DNA from: Cognatundibacterium rivi
GTDB lineage: Bacteria; Pseudomonadota; Gammaproteobacteria; Burkholderiales; Burkholderiaceae_D
NCBI RefSeq assembly: GCF_018139565.1
Contig: NZ_JAGSPK010000002.1
Coordinates: forward strand, 310,001 to 374,000
DNA: 64,000 nt
Reading direction: 5' to 3'
In this document: one piece after another, positions 53,663 to 62,360 of the stretch
Layout of the letters: each line of letters opens with the position of its first letter
Position numbering within the stretch: the stretch's first letter is position 1
Notes under the pieces: model-generated
The model's input: only the letters and a program-made list of their open reading frames with translations
Told to the model about the DNA's origin: nothing
Database searches by the model: none
Position numbers and translations under genes: made by a program

Positions 53663-54217
53663 TCAAGGTAACATTGATTTGAGGACTCCATCCTTCAGAT
53701 TGACGTGGTGATACACCGCAGCTAGCGCATGAATTCCCGCTAACCACATGATGACATCGCCAAGAAATTTGTGTACTTCGCCCCAATCGGCAAGACCAGA
53801 CAAATGGGCGTTTGCTATGAAAGGCATTTCGTTAATCCGAAACCCACCCAGCAACGTTAACGGGTGTCCCTCCGTCCCCAGAGCGAGCAAAGCAGTAATA
53901 GGTAACGCAAAAAGCAAAAACCACAATACGAGGTGCACCAGTTGCGACAGAAGTCGCATCCATGCAGTCATCTGGGGCCGAGGGGCAACTGGTCGCACCG
54001 TAACCCAGACCAAGCGCAGAAGTGTGAGCGTGAATACGGCAATGCCCAAAGACTCGTGCCATATGATGTCAATTCTTGTACCCGGGTCAATACCTTCATC
54101 CAGCAAACGCCCAAAATCACCGGGTCCCAAAATGAATGCAATGACAACAATGATTGCGGTAACCCAATGGAAGGCTTTACTCAGTTTGTCGTATTGGGAA
54201 AAAACGTTATTTTTCAT
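53663..54217 (-). CDS. Cytochrome b561 family membrane protein
   Basis: 184 residues with four membrane helices and conserved histidines for two haem b groups, including H17 (KAFHWV), H54 (IIWHESLG), one in GEVHKFLGD and one in AGIHALAAVYHH. Di-haem b561 proteins pass electrons from the quinone pool or to the periplasm. Here it is inside the operon with PepSY and DUF347 genes, so it may supply electrons to a periplasmic reductive step. It starts 48 bp after the preceding DUF347 gene. Confidence 0.9.
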   Translation of the reverse strand: MKNNVFSQYDKLSKAFHWVTAIIVVIAFILGPGDFGRLLDEGIDPGTRIDIIWHESLGIAVFTLTLLRLVWVTVRPVAPRPQMTAWMRLLSQLVHLVLWFLLFALPITALLALGTEGHPLTLLGGFRINEMPFIANAHLSGLADWGEVHKFLGDVIMWLAGIHALAAVYHHVNLKDGVLKSMLP

Positions 54218-54265
54218 GTTTGACTGGATTTTAAGGTTGTTAGTAGCTATTTGTGGTTCGAATAC

Positions 54266-55024
54266 TCAATGCGCGGTTCTAGCGGCACGTTGCTTGAACA
54301 ATAAGATAGCAGTGAGCATGAAAGCAAAAAGCGCTGCCGATGCTGAATAACGACTTAGGGCCAGTCCGCCTGCACTGAGCGGCTTATCCAGAAAATCCCC
54401 CACCACGGCTCCAAGAGGCCGGGTCAAAATGAATGCGGCCCAAAAAAGTAGGGTTCGCGACACATTTGTCCAATAGTAAGCTGCAACGACCAAGGCCAAA
54501 AGCCCGCTGAACACAATGGCGCCGCCGGTGTAACCCAATTCTGCCGTATCCGCCGTCCAATCGCCCAGTGCCGTTCCCAAAGTCTGGGAGAACATGATGG
54601 TCACCCAATAGAACATCTCGGCCTTCGACGAACTGACCGTGCTAACAGAAACTGAGCCTAGCGTTCGATGCCATATAAATAGTGAACCGAACAACAAAGC
54701 CATAAGCAAGGTCGAGCCACCCGCGTACCCAATACCGAGGGATCGGTCAGCATAATCAGCCAGTGTTGTGCCGACCGTGGTGGTTGCAATGATGGTAGCC
54801 CAGTAAAGGAATGGCTGGAAGGTCTTGGCCTTGATTTGCGCAAAGACCGCAGCCAAAAATACGGCTGAAAAAATAACCGTACCAATCAAGTAGCCCAAAT
54901 TCATCGACATCGAAACGGCATCGCCACCTGTTTCACCGAGTGTGGTGGCCGTAATCTTGATGATCCAAAAAACGAGAGTGACCTCTGGGACTTTGCTCTG
55001 GGCATTTTCTACTGAAGTATTCAT
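54266..55024 (-). CDS. DUF347 (COG4705) membrane protein, copy 1
   Basis: 252 residues of four tandem units, each with two membrane helices and a conserved tryptophan. Repeating phrases are YWATIIATTTVGTTLADYA, YWVTIMFSQTLGTALGDWT and FWAAFILTRPLGAVVGDFL. The family has no experimentally fixed function known to me. A related copy lies two genes upstream in the same operon; the lipoprotein gene is between them. Confidence 0.88.
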   Translation of the reverse strand: MNTSVENAQSKVPEVTLVFWIIKITATTLGETGGDAVSMSMNLGYLIGTVIFSAVFLAAVFAQIKAKTFQPFLYWATIIATTTVGTTLADYADRSLGIGYAGGSTLLMALLFGSLFIWHRTLGSVSVSTVSSSKAEMFYWVTIMFSQTLGTALGDWTADTAELGYTGGAIVFSGLLALVVAAYYWTNVSRTLLFWAAFILTRPLGAVVGDFLDKPLSAGGLALSRYSASAALFAFMLTAILLFKQRAARTAH

Positions 55025-55043
55025 ATTGATTCGTTTTCTCTGG

Positions 55044-55496
55044 TCAGAGCTTCGCTTGTAGCGAGTCGAAAGTGCTCAGTAGATCAGCCATCGCCTTTTT
55101 GCAGTCGGTTTGATTGGGGGCATCTGCACGCAACGCACTAAGGGCGGGATCAATGGCCTTGTCGAGCCTGTGCCAGTCATCCGCTGCACGAGGCTTCAAG
55201 CCTGCCTCCGCCGAGTCCCATGCGACCTCCAAGTCCTTGATCCGTGTCTTTGCTGCTGCTAGATCGCCCTTATCCACGATAGCGGCAACGTCTGCGGCGA
55301 TGTTCCGAAATGCAGATAAGTCCCCCAATTTGGACGCGGCCTTTGCCTGCTGCGAAGAGGTGGTCTGACTTGTCGCTATTGCTCCAGAGCCTGCGGTACC
55401 GGTGTCGGTGGACTTTGAACATCCAGCCGCAAGGGCTAAGAGAGCGATAACCGATATTGCTGCAATAGGGCGGGTTAGCAAATTCAAATGGCGCAT
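55044..55496 (-). CDS. Periplasmic lipoprotein, helical, unrecognised
   Basis: 150 residues with a lipobox LALAAGC (lipidated C26), a Ser/Thr/Gln-rich linker, then a mostly helical domain (about 55-150) that contains [20 protein letters not shown]. No enzyme motif. It lies between two DUF347 genes with gaps of 28 and 19 bp, so it probably works with them. Substrate or partner is unknown. Confidence 0.75.
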   Translation of the reverse strand: MRHLNLLTRPIAAISVIALLALAAGCSKSTDTGTAGSGAIATSQTTSSQQAKAASKLGDLSAFRNIAADVAAIVDKGDLAAAKTRIKDLEVAWDSAEAGLKPRAADDWHRLDKAIDPALSALRADAPNQTDCKKAMADLLSTFDSLQAKL

Positions 55497-55524
55497 GATT
55501 TTTCCTTAAGTTATTGAGTAGAGG

Positions 55525-56307
55525 TTATTCGGCTACTTGTGCATTCATGCGGCCGCCAATGCTGAACTGCGCGACGGCGACCAACATCACAATCACTGTC
55601 AGGAACAAAGCGCTGGTCCACATGGCACCCATGCCAAGGCCGCCATAAGTTTTGGCCTGGGTCAGCAGGTCACCGAGCGCTGCACCGAAGGGGCGCGTCA
55701 GGATGTAGCCAATCCAAAAAGTCAGAACGGCGTTACCGCCTAAGCGGAATGCCGCATAGGTTAAAGCGATCAGTGTTCCGAACAACACAGCTCCCCACGT
55801 AAAGCCCAGGCCAAGCGCTTCAGTCGCCAAGTCACCTGCCGCGGTACCCAATGCAAATGTGCAGAGAATGGCCGACCAGTAAAACAACTCCCTACGTCGC
55901 GTTAAAATCTCATGGATAGACAAGCTGCGTTCCACCCAAAACCAAACCGCAAAAATTCCCGCAAGCGCCACGGCAAATGCTGACGTGCTGACATACAGGC
56001 TAATCCCTAACCCATCGGTGAGTAGGTCAGTAATCTGGGTGCCCACCACGCTGACAAGCACGACAGTAAGCCAGTAAATCCAGGGCGTGTAGCGCCGCGT
56101 GCGCAGTTGCATGAATAGGGTAACTGCCAACAGTGCGCTCATCACTGTACGAGTCATGCCTTGGCCGAAGCCTGCATTGACAGCCAGATAGTCGGCTCCG
56201 GTTTCTCCGACTGTCGTGGACATGATCTTGATAACCCAGAATGACAGCGTTACTTCAGGGACTTTATTGAGCCAGTTTGATGCGGAAGGCGTGGTCAGCG
56301 TATTCAT
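55525..56307 (-). CDS. DUF347 (COG4705) membrane protein, copy 2
   Basis: 260 residues with the same fourfold unit as copy 1. Typical phrases are FWVIKIMSTTVGETGADYL at the start, YWLTVVLVSVVGTQITDLL and FWIGYILTRPFGAALGDLL near the end. Copies 1 and 2 are divergent in sequence, so the duplication is not recent. Two copies flank the lipoprotein, suggesting a heteromeric membrane complex. Confidence 0.88.
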   Translation of the reverse strand: MNTLTTPSASNWLNKVPEVTLSFWVIKIMSTTVGETGADYLAVNAGFGQGMTRTVMSALLAVTLFMQLRTRRYTPWIYWLTVVLVSVVGTQITDLLTDGLGISLYVSTSAFAVALAGIFAVWFWVERSLSIHEILTRRRELFYWSAILCTFALGTAAGDLATEALGLGFTWGAVLFGTLIALTYAAFRLGGNAVLTFWIGYILTRPFGAALGDLLTQAKTYGGLGMGAMWTSALFLTVIVMLVAVAQFSIGGRMNAQVAE

Positions 56308-56382
56308 AAGGTTATCTCCTGCAAAGGTGGTTTGTTCTTGGGATAAGTCTGACCGGCCAAACTTAGGCCAGCCATAGGCTCG

Positions 56383-56979
56383 TCATTTGCGCACCCATCC
56401 AATTTGGATGAGTTTTCCGAAAATGACTCGATGAACGCTGAGGGCAAGGCGGTAAGTGGCAGGCAGAAATACGCGCATCTCACGAAACGCCAGCCAGGCA
56501 CTCAGCCAGGCGACCAAGGCCGCGCCAACCATGTCTAGCGGAAAATGAACGCCGAGATAAATGCGCGCCCATGCAACAGGTAATCCCAGCGATGCAAGCG
56601 CCATTCCCACCAGGCGCGGGCTGCGGTGCATCAGAAAACTAAAAGCGACGGCCCATAGGAGCGTCAAATGGTCGCTCGGGAACGAAGAATCCGCCGCATG
56701 GGGAATTAGGGTGTGCCCCAGACTGATCATGAAAGGACGTGGATGTTGCCAAACCAGTCCGATGATCTGGTTGATGAGCAAACCAGCCAGACCGGACGCG
56801 GTCGCTTCGAGCAAAACCTTGCGGGTATGTTCGTTTCCGCGTAGCCAACCGAATCCGATGATGACCGGAAGCGCGCAAATGGCGTACTCAGCGAAAAAAG
56901 TGGCGATGGCCAGTACCAGTGTGCTGGGGTGCCCTGGTGCATTAAGCCAGAGAAATAGTGCGTGATTGAGGTCTTCCAT
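56383..56979 (-). CDS. PAP2-family phosphatase (undecaprenyl-diphosphatase-like)
   Basis: 198 residues with five to six membrane helices and the PAP2 triad: WQHPRPF, SSFPSDH and ARIYLGVHFPLD. It is closest in type to BcrC/YbjG enzymes, which dephosphorylate undecaprenyl diphosphate at the outer face of the inner membrane or remodel lipid phosphates. It is second in the operon, after PepSY. With a PmrA-like regulator nearby, a role in envelope charge or antimicrobial resistance is possible. Confidence 0.88.
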   Translation of the reverse strand: MEDLNHALFLWLNAPGHPSTLVLAIATFFAEYAICALPVIIGFGWLRGNEHTRKVLLEATASGLAGLLINQIIGLVWQHPRPFMISLGHTLIPHAADSSFPSDHLTLLWAVAFSFLMHRSPRLVGMALASLGLPVAWARIYLGVHFPLDMVGAALVAWLSAWLAFREMRVFLPATYRLALSVHRVIFGKLIQIGWVRK

Positions 56980-57033
56980 GTGGTCTCCGGGGCCGAATCA
57001 CCCAACTGGGGCGACCCGGCCTTGTTGGCGTAG

Positions 57034-57369
57034 TTAGTCTTGCTTGTCGTGGTCGTCATCGCGATCCGCTTTGTCTTCGGCGGACGAAATGACCGTGCCT
57101 TTGTCGGCATCGACCCTCACATCGAAGACTTTGGACCCACTGACGACCTCCACGTCGTAGACCCAGCCCTGTTTCGAGTTCTCGTACTCCGCGCGTGCGG
57201 CCTTGCCGTTGGCGTGTTGCTCGGCAGTGGTGACAGCCTGAGTCATCGGGATTTTGGCCTTCGTGATGGCCATGACATCGTTTTCCATGCTGCCTTGGGC
57301 GGCATAGGCAACGGTGCCCACAGCGGCAATGGCTGTTGCCAGGAGAGAAATTTTGCTGTAGCGATTCAT
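57034..57369 (-). CDS. Secreted PepSY-domain protein
   Basis: 111 residues: signal peptide (MNRYSKISLLATAIAAVGTV, cleavage after YAA) and a PepSY domain (about 25-95) with GWVYDVEVVSGSKVFDVRVD, then an acidic tail rich in Asp and His that could bind metal. The start at 57369 follows TTGGAGAAAC. The longer frame to 57438 is a shadow. First gene of the nine-gene operon. Small PepSY proteins of this type are often induced by QseB/PmrA-type systems. Confidence 0.85.
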   Translation of the reverse strand: MNRYSKISLLATAIAAVGTVAYAAQGSMENDVMAITKAKIPMTQAVTTAEQHANGKAARAEYENSKQGWVYDVEVVSGSKVFDVRVDADKGTVISSAEDKADRDDDHDKQD

Positions 57370-57838
57370 GGTGTTTCTCCAAAAAGAACGCAGGTATTTG
57401 CGCAATGGAGAGATTACGGAAGCTGACTTAGCTGGCACTGAGCCGCTCTAAAATAGCTTAGCGTGCTTTATTTTGTTTTTTGAGACGCCCCAATAGCGAC
57501 AGTCAGCTACAGATTTTCATCTGCAGATGTCACATTCCGTAGAGCCCAAGTGCTCAGCGTGTTTAAGATATGGATAATATCAAGGCTGTTAAAAATTTTC
57601 TCAGCATCGCTTGTTCTGAAGAAAAAAAACATCGGCGAACAAGTATAGTCGCTGGTGTCTATTGAGCGCCAAGCCTGTTTAGGTTGACCATACGTGCTGA
57701 GAAAAATCTGAGAAACTTATCGCAGCATTGCGAGCGGATGAACTTGCTGCCAATACGCCGTTGGCTGATTTGCGATGATAGCCGCCAGTTAAGCTAAGCC
57801 GGCTATCAATTTTCATACACGAACTATCCAGATGCTAA
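57370..57838. other. Non-coding stretch upstream of the operon and downstream of pal
   Basis: 469 bp without a credible gene. It must hold the promoter of the minus-strand operon. It has an 11-base inverted repeat TTTTCTCAGCA (57596-57606) and TGCTGAGAAAA (57695-57705), and a hairpin GATAGCCG / CGGCTATC (57777-57784 and 57800-57807) just past the pal stop, which may terminate pal. A short open frame near 57710-57770 looks like a coding remnant but is too short to name. Confidence 0.45.
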
Positions 57839-58357
57839 TTATTTTTGCGGATACGACAGATCGACACGACGGTTTTGTGCCCAAGCTGCTTCGTCATGGC
57901 CGCTGGCTTTCGGTTTTTCCTTACCCCAACTGATAGCTTCCATTTGCGACTCTTTCACACCGTAAACTTTGAGTGCACGAACGACTGCTTCCGCACGTTT
58001 CTGTCCAAGTGCAAGATTGTATTCGGCACCGCCGCGTTCATCGGCATTACCTTCCACTTTTATAGACAGTTGAGGGTGTGTCGCCAAATACTTACCTTGA
58101 CGCTCGATCAATGCAGTGTAGTCACTTTTTACCGTGTAATTATCGAAGTCGAAGTAGACGCTGCGTTCTTTAAAAATCGGGCTATTTGGATCGAGATATT
58201 CAGGAATCAATGCCTGTGCAGGAGCAGTTGCTACTGGCTTGGCAGCCATTGGGGTAGGCACAGGCTTTTGCTCAACAGGTTTAGTTGGTGTGCTGCTGCA
58301 AGCCGATAACAAAAATCCGACAGCACCTATGCAAGCGAGCGATTTAGCAATGTTCAT
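57839..58357 (-). CDS. Pal-like OmpA-family lipoprotein
   Basis: 172 residues. Signal and lipobox LLSACSS (lipidated Cys about residue 19), a Pro/Lys linker, and an OmpA-type peptidoglycan-binding domain with VYFDFDNYTVK, VEGNADERGGAEYNLALGQKRAEAV and QNRRVDLSY. The real start is 58357 behind AGGGA; the longer frame to 58492 is a shadow of the ATPase gene. It resembles Pal but is not in a tol-pal operon, so it is probably a paralogue. It is divergent from the ATPase gene with 43 bp between the starts. Confidence 0.88.
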   Translation of the reverse strand: MNIAKSLACIGAVGFLLSACSSTPTKPVEQKPVPTPMAAKPVATAPAQALIPEYLDPNSPIFKERSVYFDFDNYTVKSDYTALIERQGKYLATHPQLSIKVEGNADERGGAEYNLALGQKRAEAVVRALKVYGVKESQMEAISWGKEKPKASGHDEAAWAQNRRVDLSYPQK

Positions 58358-58400
58358 TTGTAATTTCCCTAAGATTGGCAATGGCAAAGAGAAATTCATC

Positions 58401-59975
58401 ATGAAAAAAGATCCAGTATCTGCCAATACCCCTGACTTCGGTACAGCATCGATTACCGATACGCTCGCTGCTCTCCATGTGAATCCAGACACCGGGCTAG
58501 CCCGTGATGACGTGAATGCTCGTCGCGATCAGGACGGCTATAACGAAGTCGCGGAAAAAGCAAAACGCCCAGTTTTAAAATTCCTCGGAAAATTTTGGGG
58601 AATCTCTGCATGGATGCTTGAATTGATTATGGTGTTGTCCGTAGTACGCGGCAATTATTCTGATCTGGTCGTGGTAGGGGCGTTACTGGTTGTCAATGCC
58701 GTGCTGGGCTTTATGCAGGAGCACCGTGCCGAAGGCGTTGTTGAGGCGCTTCGAAAACAATTGCAGGTCAGCGCTCGAGTACGTCGCGACGCAATCTGGC
58801 AGATTGTCCCGGCTCGTGAGCTGGTACCCGGCGATATTGTTCGTGTTCGATCCGGCGACGTTATTCCAGCAGACGTGAAGCTTCTCACCGGAGCACTGAG
58901 TTTGGACCAGTCGGCACTCACAGGCGAATCCCAAGATGCTGACAAGGCACCCGGCGATATTCTGTCATCGGGTGCTGTCGCCCGTCGAGGGGAAGGCAGC
59001 GGCGTGGTGATTCTGACCGGGGCGAAGACTTATTTTGGACGCACAACTGAACTTGTGCAGGTGGCACGCCCGAAACTTCACATCGAAGCAGTCGTGACCA
59101 AGATTGTCCGCTGGCTCTTTGTCATTGTCGGTGTTCTGCTAGGAGTAGTAGTTGCGCTGTCGGTGAATCGCGGCGTACCAATGATCGAAATGATCCCACT
59201 CATGCTTGTTTTGCTGATGAGTGCCGTACCGGTCGCGCTCCCTGTCATGTTCACGGTCAGTATGGCTCTTGGATCGAAGGAGTTGGCAAAGCATGGCGTG
59301 CTGGTCACGCGTCTAAGTGCCGCCGAAGATGCTGCGACGATGGGCATACTCTGTGTCGATAAGACCGGCACCATCACGATGAACCAACTTGCCGTTACTG
59401 ATGTAATTCCATTAGAGGCGGCTACGGAAGCGGATGTGTTGTTCGCAGGTGCTCTCGCGTCACAAGAGGCCAATCAAGATCCCATTGATCAGGCATTCAT
59501 TGCCATAGCCAAAGAGCGCCGCGTCTTTGACGATCTGACCGCTTTGACACCTGTATCTTTCTCCCCTTTTGATGCTAAAAATCGACGGACTGAAGCAGTG
59601 GTCGAACAAAACGGGCAGAAACTGCGCGTGATGAAAGGTGCCGTCCGCACTATAGCCGAAGCTTGCGGACTAAGTCAGCCAGAAATCGAGGCACTGGAGC
59701 AGCGCGTTAGCACGGCGGCTACAAAGGGCTATCGTACATTAGCGGTAGCCCGCGGCTTGGAGCAAGGCGCTCCATCTTTGGTTGGGCTAGTGTCGCTTTA
59801 TGACCCGCCACGCTCCGATGCCAAGCAACTCATTGCAGCACTCCTTGACCTCGGTGTTACGGTAAAGATGCTTACAGGAGACGCACTACCAGTAGCAATT
59901 GAGATTGGCACAGGAGTTGGGCTATCAAACATTGGGCGTATAGGCGATTTGAAAGCGGCTGGCACACCACTTTAA
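58401..59975 (+). pseudogene. P-type proton-translocating ATPase, 3'-truncated
   Basis: The 525 residues match the first two thirds of a type IIIA plasma-membrane H+-ATPase: N-terminal cation ATPase domain, actuator loop with LDQSALTGES, four membrane helices, the phosphorylation site D320 in CVDKTGTITMNQ, the nucleotide-binding domain and LTGDALPVA. The protein ends at LKAAGTPL before the GDGVNDAPAL motif, so the last part of the P-domain and the C-terminal helices are absent. It cannot pump as is. The junction abuts a 5'-truncated regulator gene, which suggests a deletion. It starts behind AAAGAG at 58401. Confidence 0.85.
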
Positions 59976-60009
59976 TGCCCCTTGCGATCAGTCAGGAGAG
60001 AGTTGCCCA

Positions 60010-61149
60010 TTGGCGCTTGCGAGTAAATCAGGTCAACGAGAACGGATTTTGCATTTACACCATACACCTAAGGGTGAGGAATACGTCAATATCGAATTGA
60101 TACCGCTGCTCAACGCAAAGGGGGAACAAGCCTATTTTGTTGAGAAGATGGAGTCCTTGCGTTTAACCAAGGGACAGCCAGCGGTACAAAAACTGATTGG
60201 TCGTGCGCCAGCCTTTAAGCGAATGTTAGAACTGGTTGCCCGTGTCGGGCCATCGGAGGCAAATGTGCTGTTATTAGGAGAGTCAGGTACAGGAAAAGAG
60301 TTGGTGGCGTGCGCAGTTCACGAATCAAGTTTGCGCGCTCACTCACCTCTGGTTGTGGTGGAGTGTGCCAGCCTGACCGATACTCTGTTCGAAAGTGAAC
60401 TTTTCGGCCATGAACGAGGTGCCTTTACAGGAGCAAGTTCCAGCAAAGCAGGCTTAGTGGAAGCCGCGAGTGGCGGCACGTTATTTCTGGATGAAGTGGG
60501 CGACATACCTTTACCTATGCAAGTTAAGTTATTGCGTTTGCTTGAGAATGGAACATATCGACGTGTGGGCAGTACCCAGTTAAGGCGTTCTGATGTGCGT
60601 ATTATTTCAGCTACTCACCGAGATTTACAGGCAATGGTCAAAGAAAGGAGTTTCCGTGAGGATCTCTATTTCCGACTGAGCACTTTTCCGATTCACTTAC
60701 CCTCATTGCGTGAGCGCTCAGATGACATCCCATTAATATCTCACGCGCTTCTCTCCAAGCTTGCCCCCAAGCGGAATTTAACTGTATCGAAAGAAGCCCT
60801 GGATACACTTCAAGAGCATGCGTTTCCTGGCAATGTCCGGGAACTACGCAATGTTCTGGAGCGTTCAACACTACTATGCGATGGAACAGTGATTGAGAAA
60901 GAACACATAAAGCAAGCACTCGGCTCTATCTTGAGTGCTGGAACTCCTGCAAACTCAGAAAAGAGTGATGAAATAAAAAATCTTCCGTTATTAGAACTCA
61001 GCAAAGGGCAATCACTGCTGCAAATTGAGGAGGAAGCATTCCGGGTGCAACTACAAGCTCATCGTGGCACTCGTTCGCAGTTAGCTGAGAAACTTGGTAT
61101 CAGCGAACGGTCGCTCTATCGAAAATTACGCGCTTTTGGATACCGATGA
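60010..61149 (+). CDS. Sigma-54-dependent Fis-type transcriptional regulator, N-terminally truncated
   Basis: AAA+ activator of sigma-54 promoters. An incomplete PAS-like N-terminus ([20 protein letters not shown]) is followed by Walker A GESGTGKE, the sigma-54 contact loop GAFTGA, Walker [11 protein letters not shown], an arginine-finger region, and a C-terminal Fis HTH ([20 protein letters not shown]). The same frame is open upstream to about 59961 and reads [20 protein letters not shown], which is normally inside the PAS domain, so the beginning of the gene is lost. TTG at 60010, behind AGGAGAG, may still permit translation of a shortened, possibly constitutively active protein. Confidence 0.75.
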   Translation: MALASKSGQRERILHLHHTPKGEEYVNIELIPLLNAKGEQAYFVEKMESLRLTKGQPAVQKLIGRAPAFKRMLELVARVGPSEANVLLLGESGTGKELVACAVHESSLRAHSPLVVVECASLTDTLFESELFGHERGAFTGASSSKAGLVEAASGGTLFLDEVGDIPLPMQVKLLRLLENGTYRRVGSTQLRRSDVRIISATHRDLQAMVKERSFREDLYFRLSTFPIHLPSLRERSDDIPLISHALLSKLAPKRNLTVSKEALDTLQEHAFPGNVRELRNVLERSTLLCDGTVIEKEHIKQALGSILSAGTPANSEKSDEIKNLPLLELSKGQSLLQIEEEAFRVQLQAHRGTRSQLAEKLGISERSLYRKLRAFGYR

Positions 61150-61211
61150 GGTCCGATCCGGCTCTGGTTGCTACCGCCAAAGTCGGAGAACCACCGATTG
61201 AGTTCAGAGTG

Positions 61212-61859
61212 CTATCCCTGATTTTTTGAGATTATATTCTTTACCATTGGGAGGTTTAATCTGGATTCGATTTGTCTCTGAAAAAATGGATCAACAGCAT
61301 CCACATAGCGCATTGCACTTTGCACACTTTTCCAGCCCACATACTCCATGAGCGTTTTCAGATCCCAGCCATTGCCTGTTGCCCAGTTAGCGAATCCGCG
61401 CCTTAGTGAATGAGCGGAATAATTGTCAGGGTCAGCTACTCCAGCATCTTTGAATATTGTGCGGAGCAGTGGTATCAAGCTGTCCATGTGAAGTCCCTGA
61501 TTGCCGATTTTCCCCCAGCGGTTTACTGACCGGAATACCGGTCCAGAGTCAAGTCCAGCCAACTCCTTCCATGCAGTATAAGCAGTGACTGGACAGAAAT
61601 GGTTTAGTGCCGGCGCCTTCAATGTTACGCCTTTATTCTGGCGATCACCTTTTGTGTGTGGCAAGAAAAAACTCATGCCCTGACCGGGAGAGACTTCAAT
61701 GTACTCGACCTGCAGGCGGGTAAGTTCATCGCCACGAAAACCCCTCCAAAAACCGAGGAGCAGCAAGGCACGATTTCTGGTGTGACGTAGTTCCGCAGCG
61801 CGATCTCCAGATGTATTTGAGGGTCGGCCGGGATTCCTTAAAATTCCGCAGGAATGTAT
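61212..61859 (-). pseudogene. Tyrosine recombinase, N-terminally truncated
   Basis: The open frame from 61859 to 61212 encodes about 215 residues of the catalytic half of a phage-integrase-type recombinase. Seen: the catalytic Arg in GFWRGFRGDEL, the HSLRRGFANWATG box (His and Arg) and the C-terminal tyrosine in SAMRYVD. The N-terminal core-binding domain is absent and no good start codon is present; TTG at 61766 is the first candidate. It resembles the complete recombinase at 62361-63374 in style but is not a close copy. A remnant of an earlier integration. Confidence 0.82.
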
Positions 61860-62072
61860 TTAACTCACTGATTTAATTGAGATATTTCGATTTTTTTTAC
61901 GTGCCGATTAAATGGACGATTCGCTATTGCTTCCTTAGTCCAGCGCTATCTTATCTCGATATGCTTATTCAATCCGGTCTCGTATCAACTCGATCTGACC
62001 GGGCCAAGACAACACCCCGCGAGCCCCGAACATGTTTAGTGAACGGGGACTCGCCTGTTTTCGGCCCGTTGA

Positions 62073-62309
62073 TTATTTAGCCAGCCTGTATCGGTAGCGC
62101 AATTGAACGATATAGGGCCGAATGAAATCAGCGGCCGCCTCCCAGTCGTCATCCCTGGCAATAGAAATACTCCAGTTGCAACCGACGTCATCCAGGTAGC
62201 CCAAATGGAATACGCGACCCAGTTTGATATTTTTGTGATCTTTGTATTGTTTGTATTTGGCTCTGATTAACTTCTGTAGTTCTTTTCTTTTTATAGTAGC
62301 CCGCTTCAT
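62073..62309 (-). CDS. Small hypothetical protein downstream of the recombinase
   Basis: 78 residues, basic N-terminus (MKRATIKRKELQKLIRAKYK) and a more acidic C-terminal half (CNWSISIARDDDWEAAADFI). The ATG at 62309 follows GGAGAACGGA, a good ribosome site. It is 51 bp after the recombinase stop in the same direction, so they may be co-transcribed. No family recognised; possible excisionase-like accessory protein is only a guess from position. Confidence 0.55.
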   Translation of the reverse strand: MKRATIKRKELQKLIRAKYKQYKDHKNIKLGRVFHLGYLDDVGCNWSISIARDDDWEAAADFIRPYIVQLRYRYRLAK

Positions 62310-62360
62310 TTTCCGTTCTCCATCAGATCGTCATAGTCCAGCTTTAGATTCGAAGATTGC

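Noticed and set aside
58358-58492. Longer N-terminus for the Pal-like protein
   Set aside because: The extension is antisense to the ATPase N-terminus and would bury the lipobox signal; the start at 58357 has a ribosome site.
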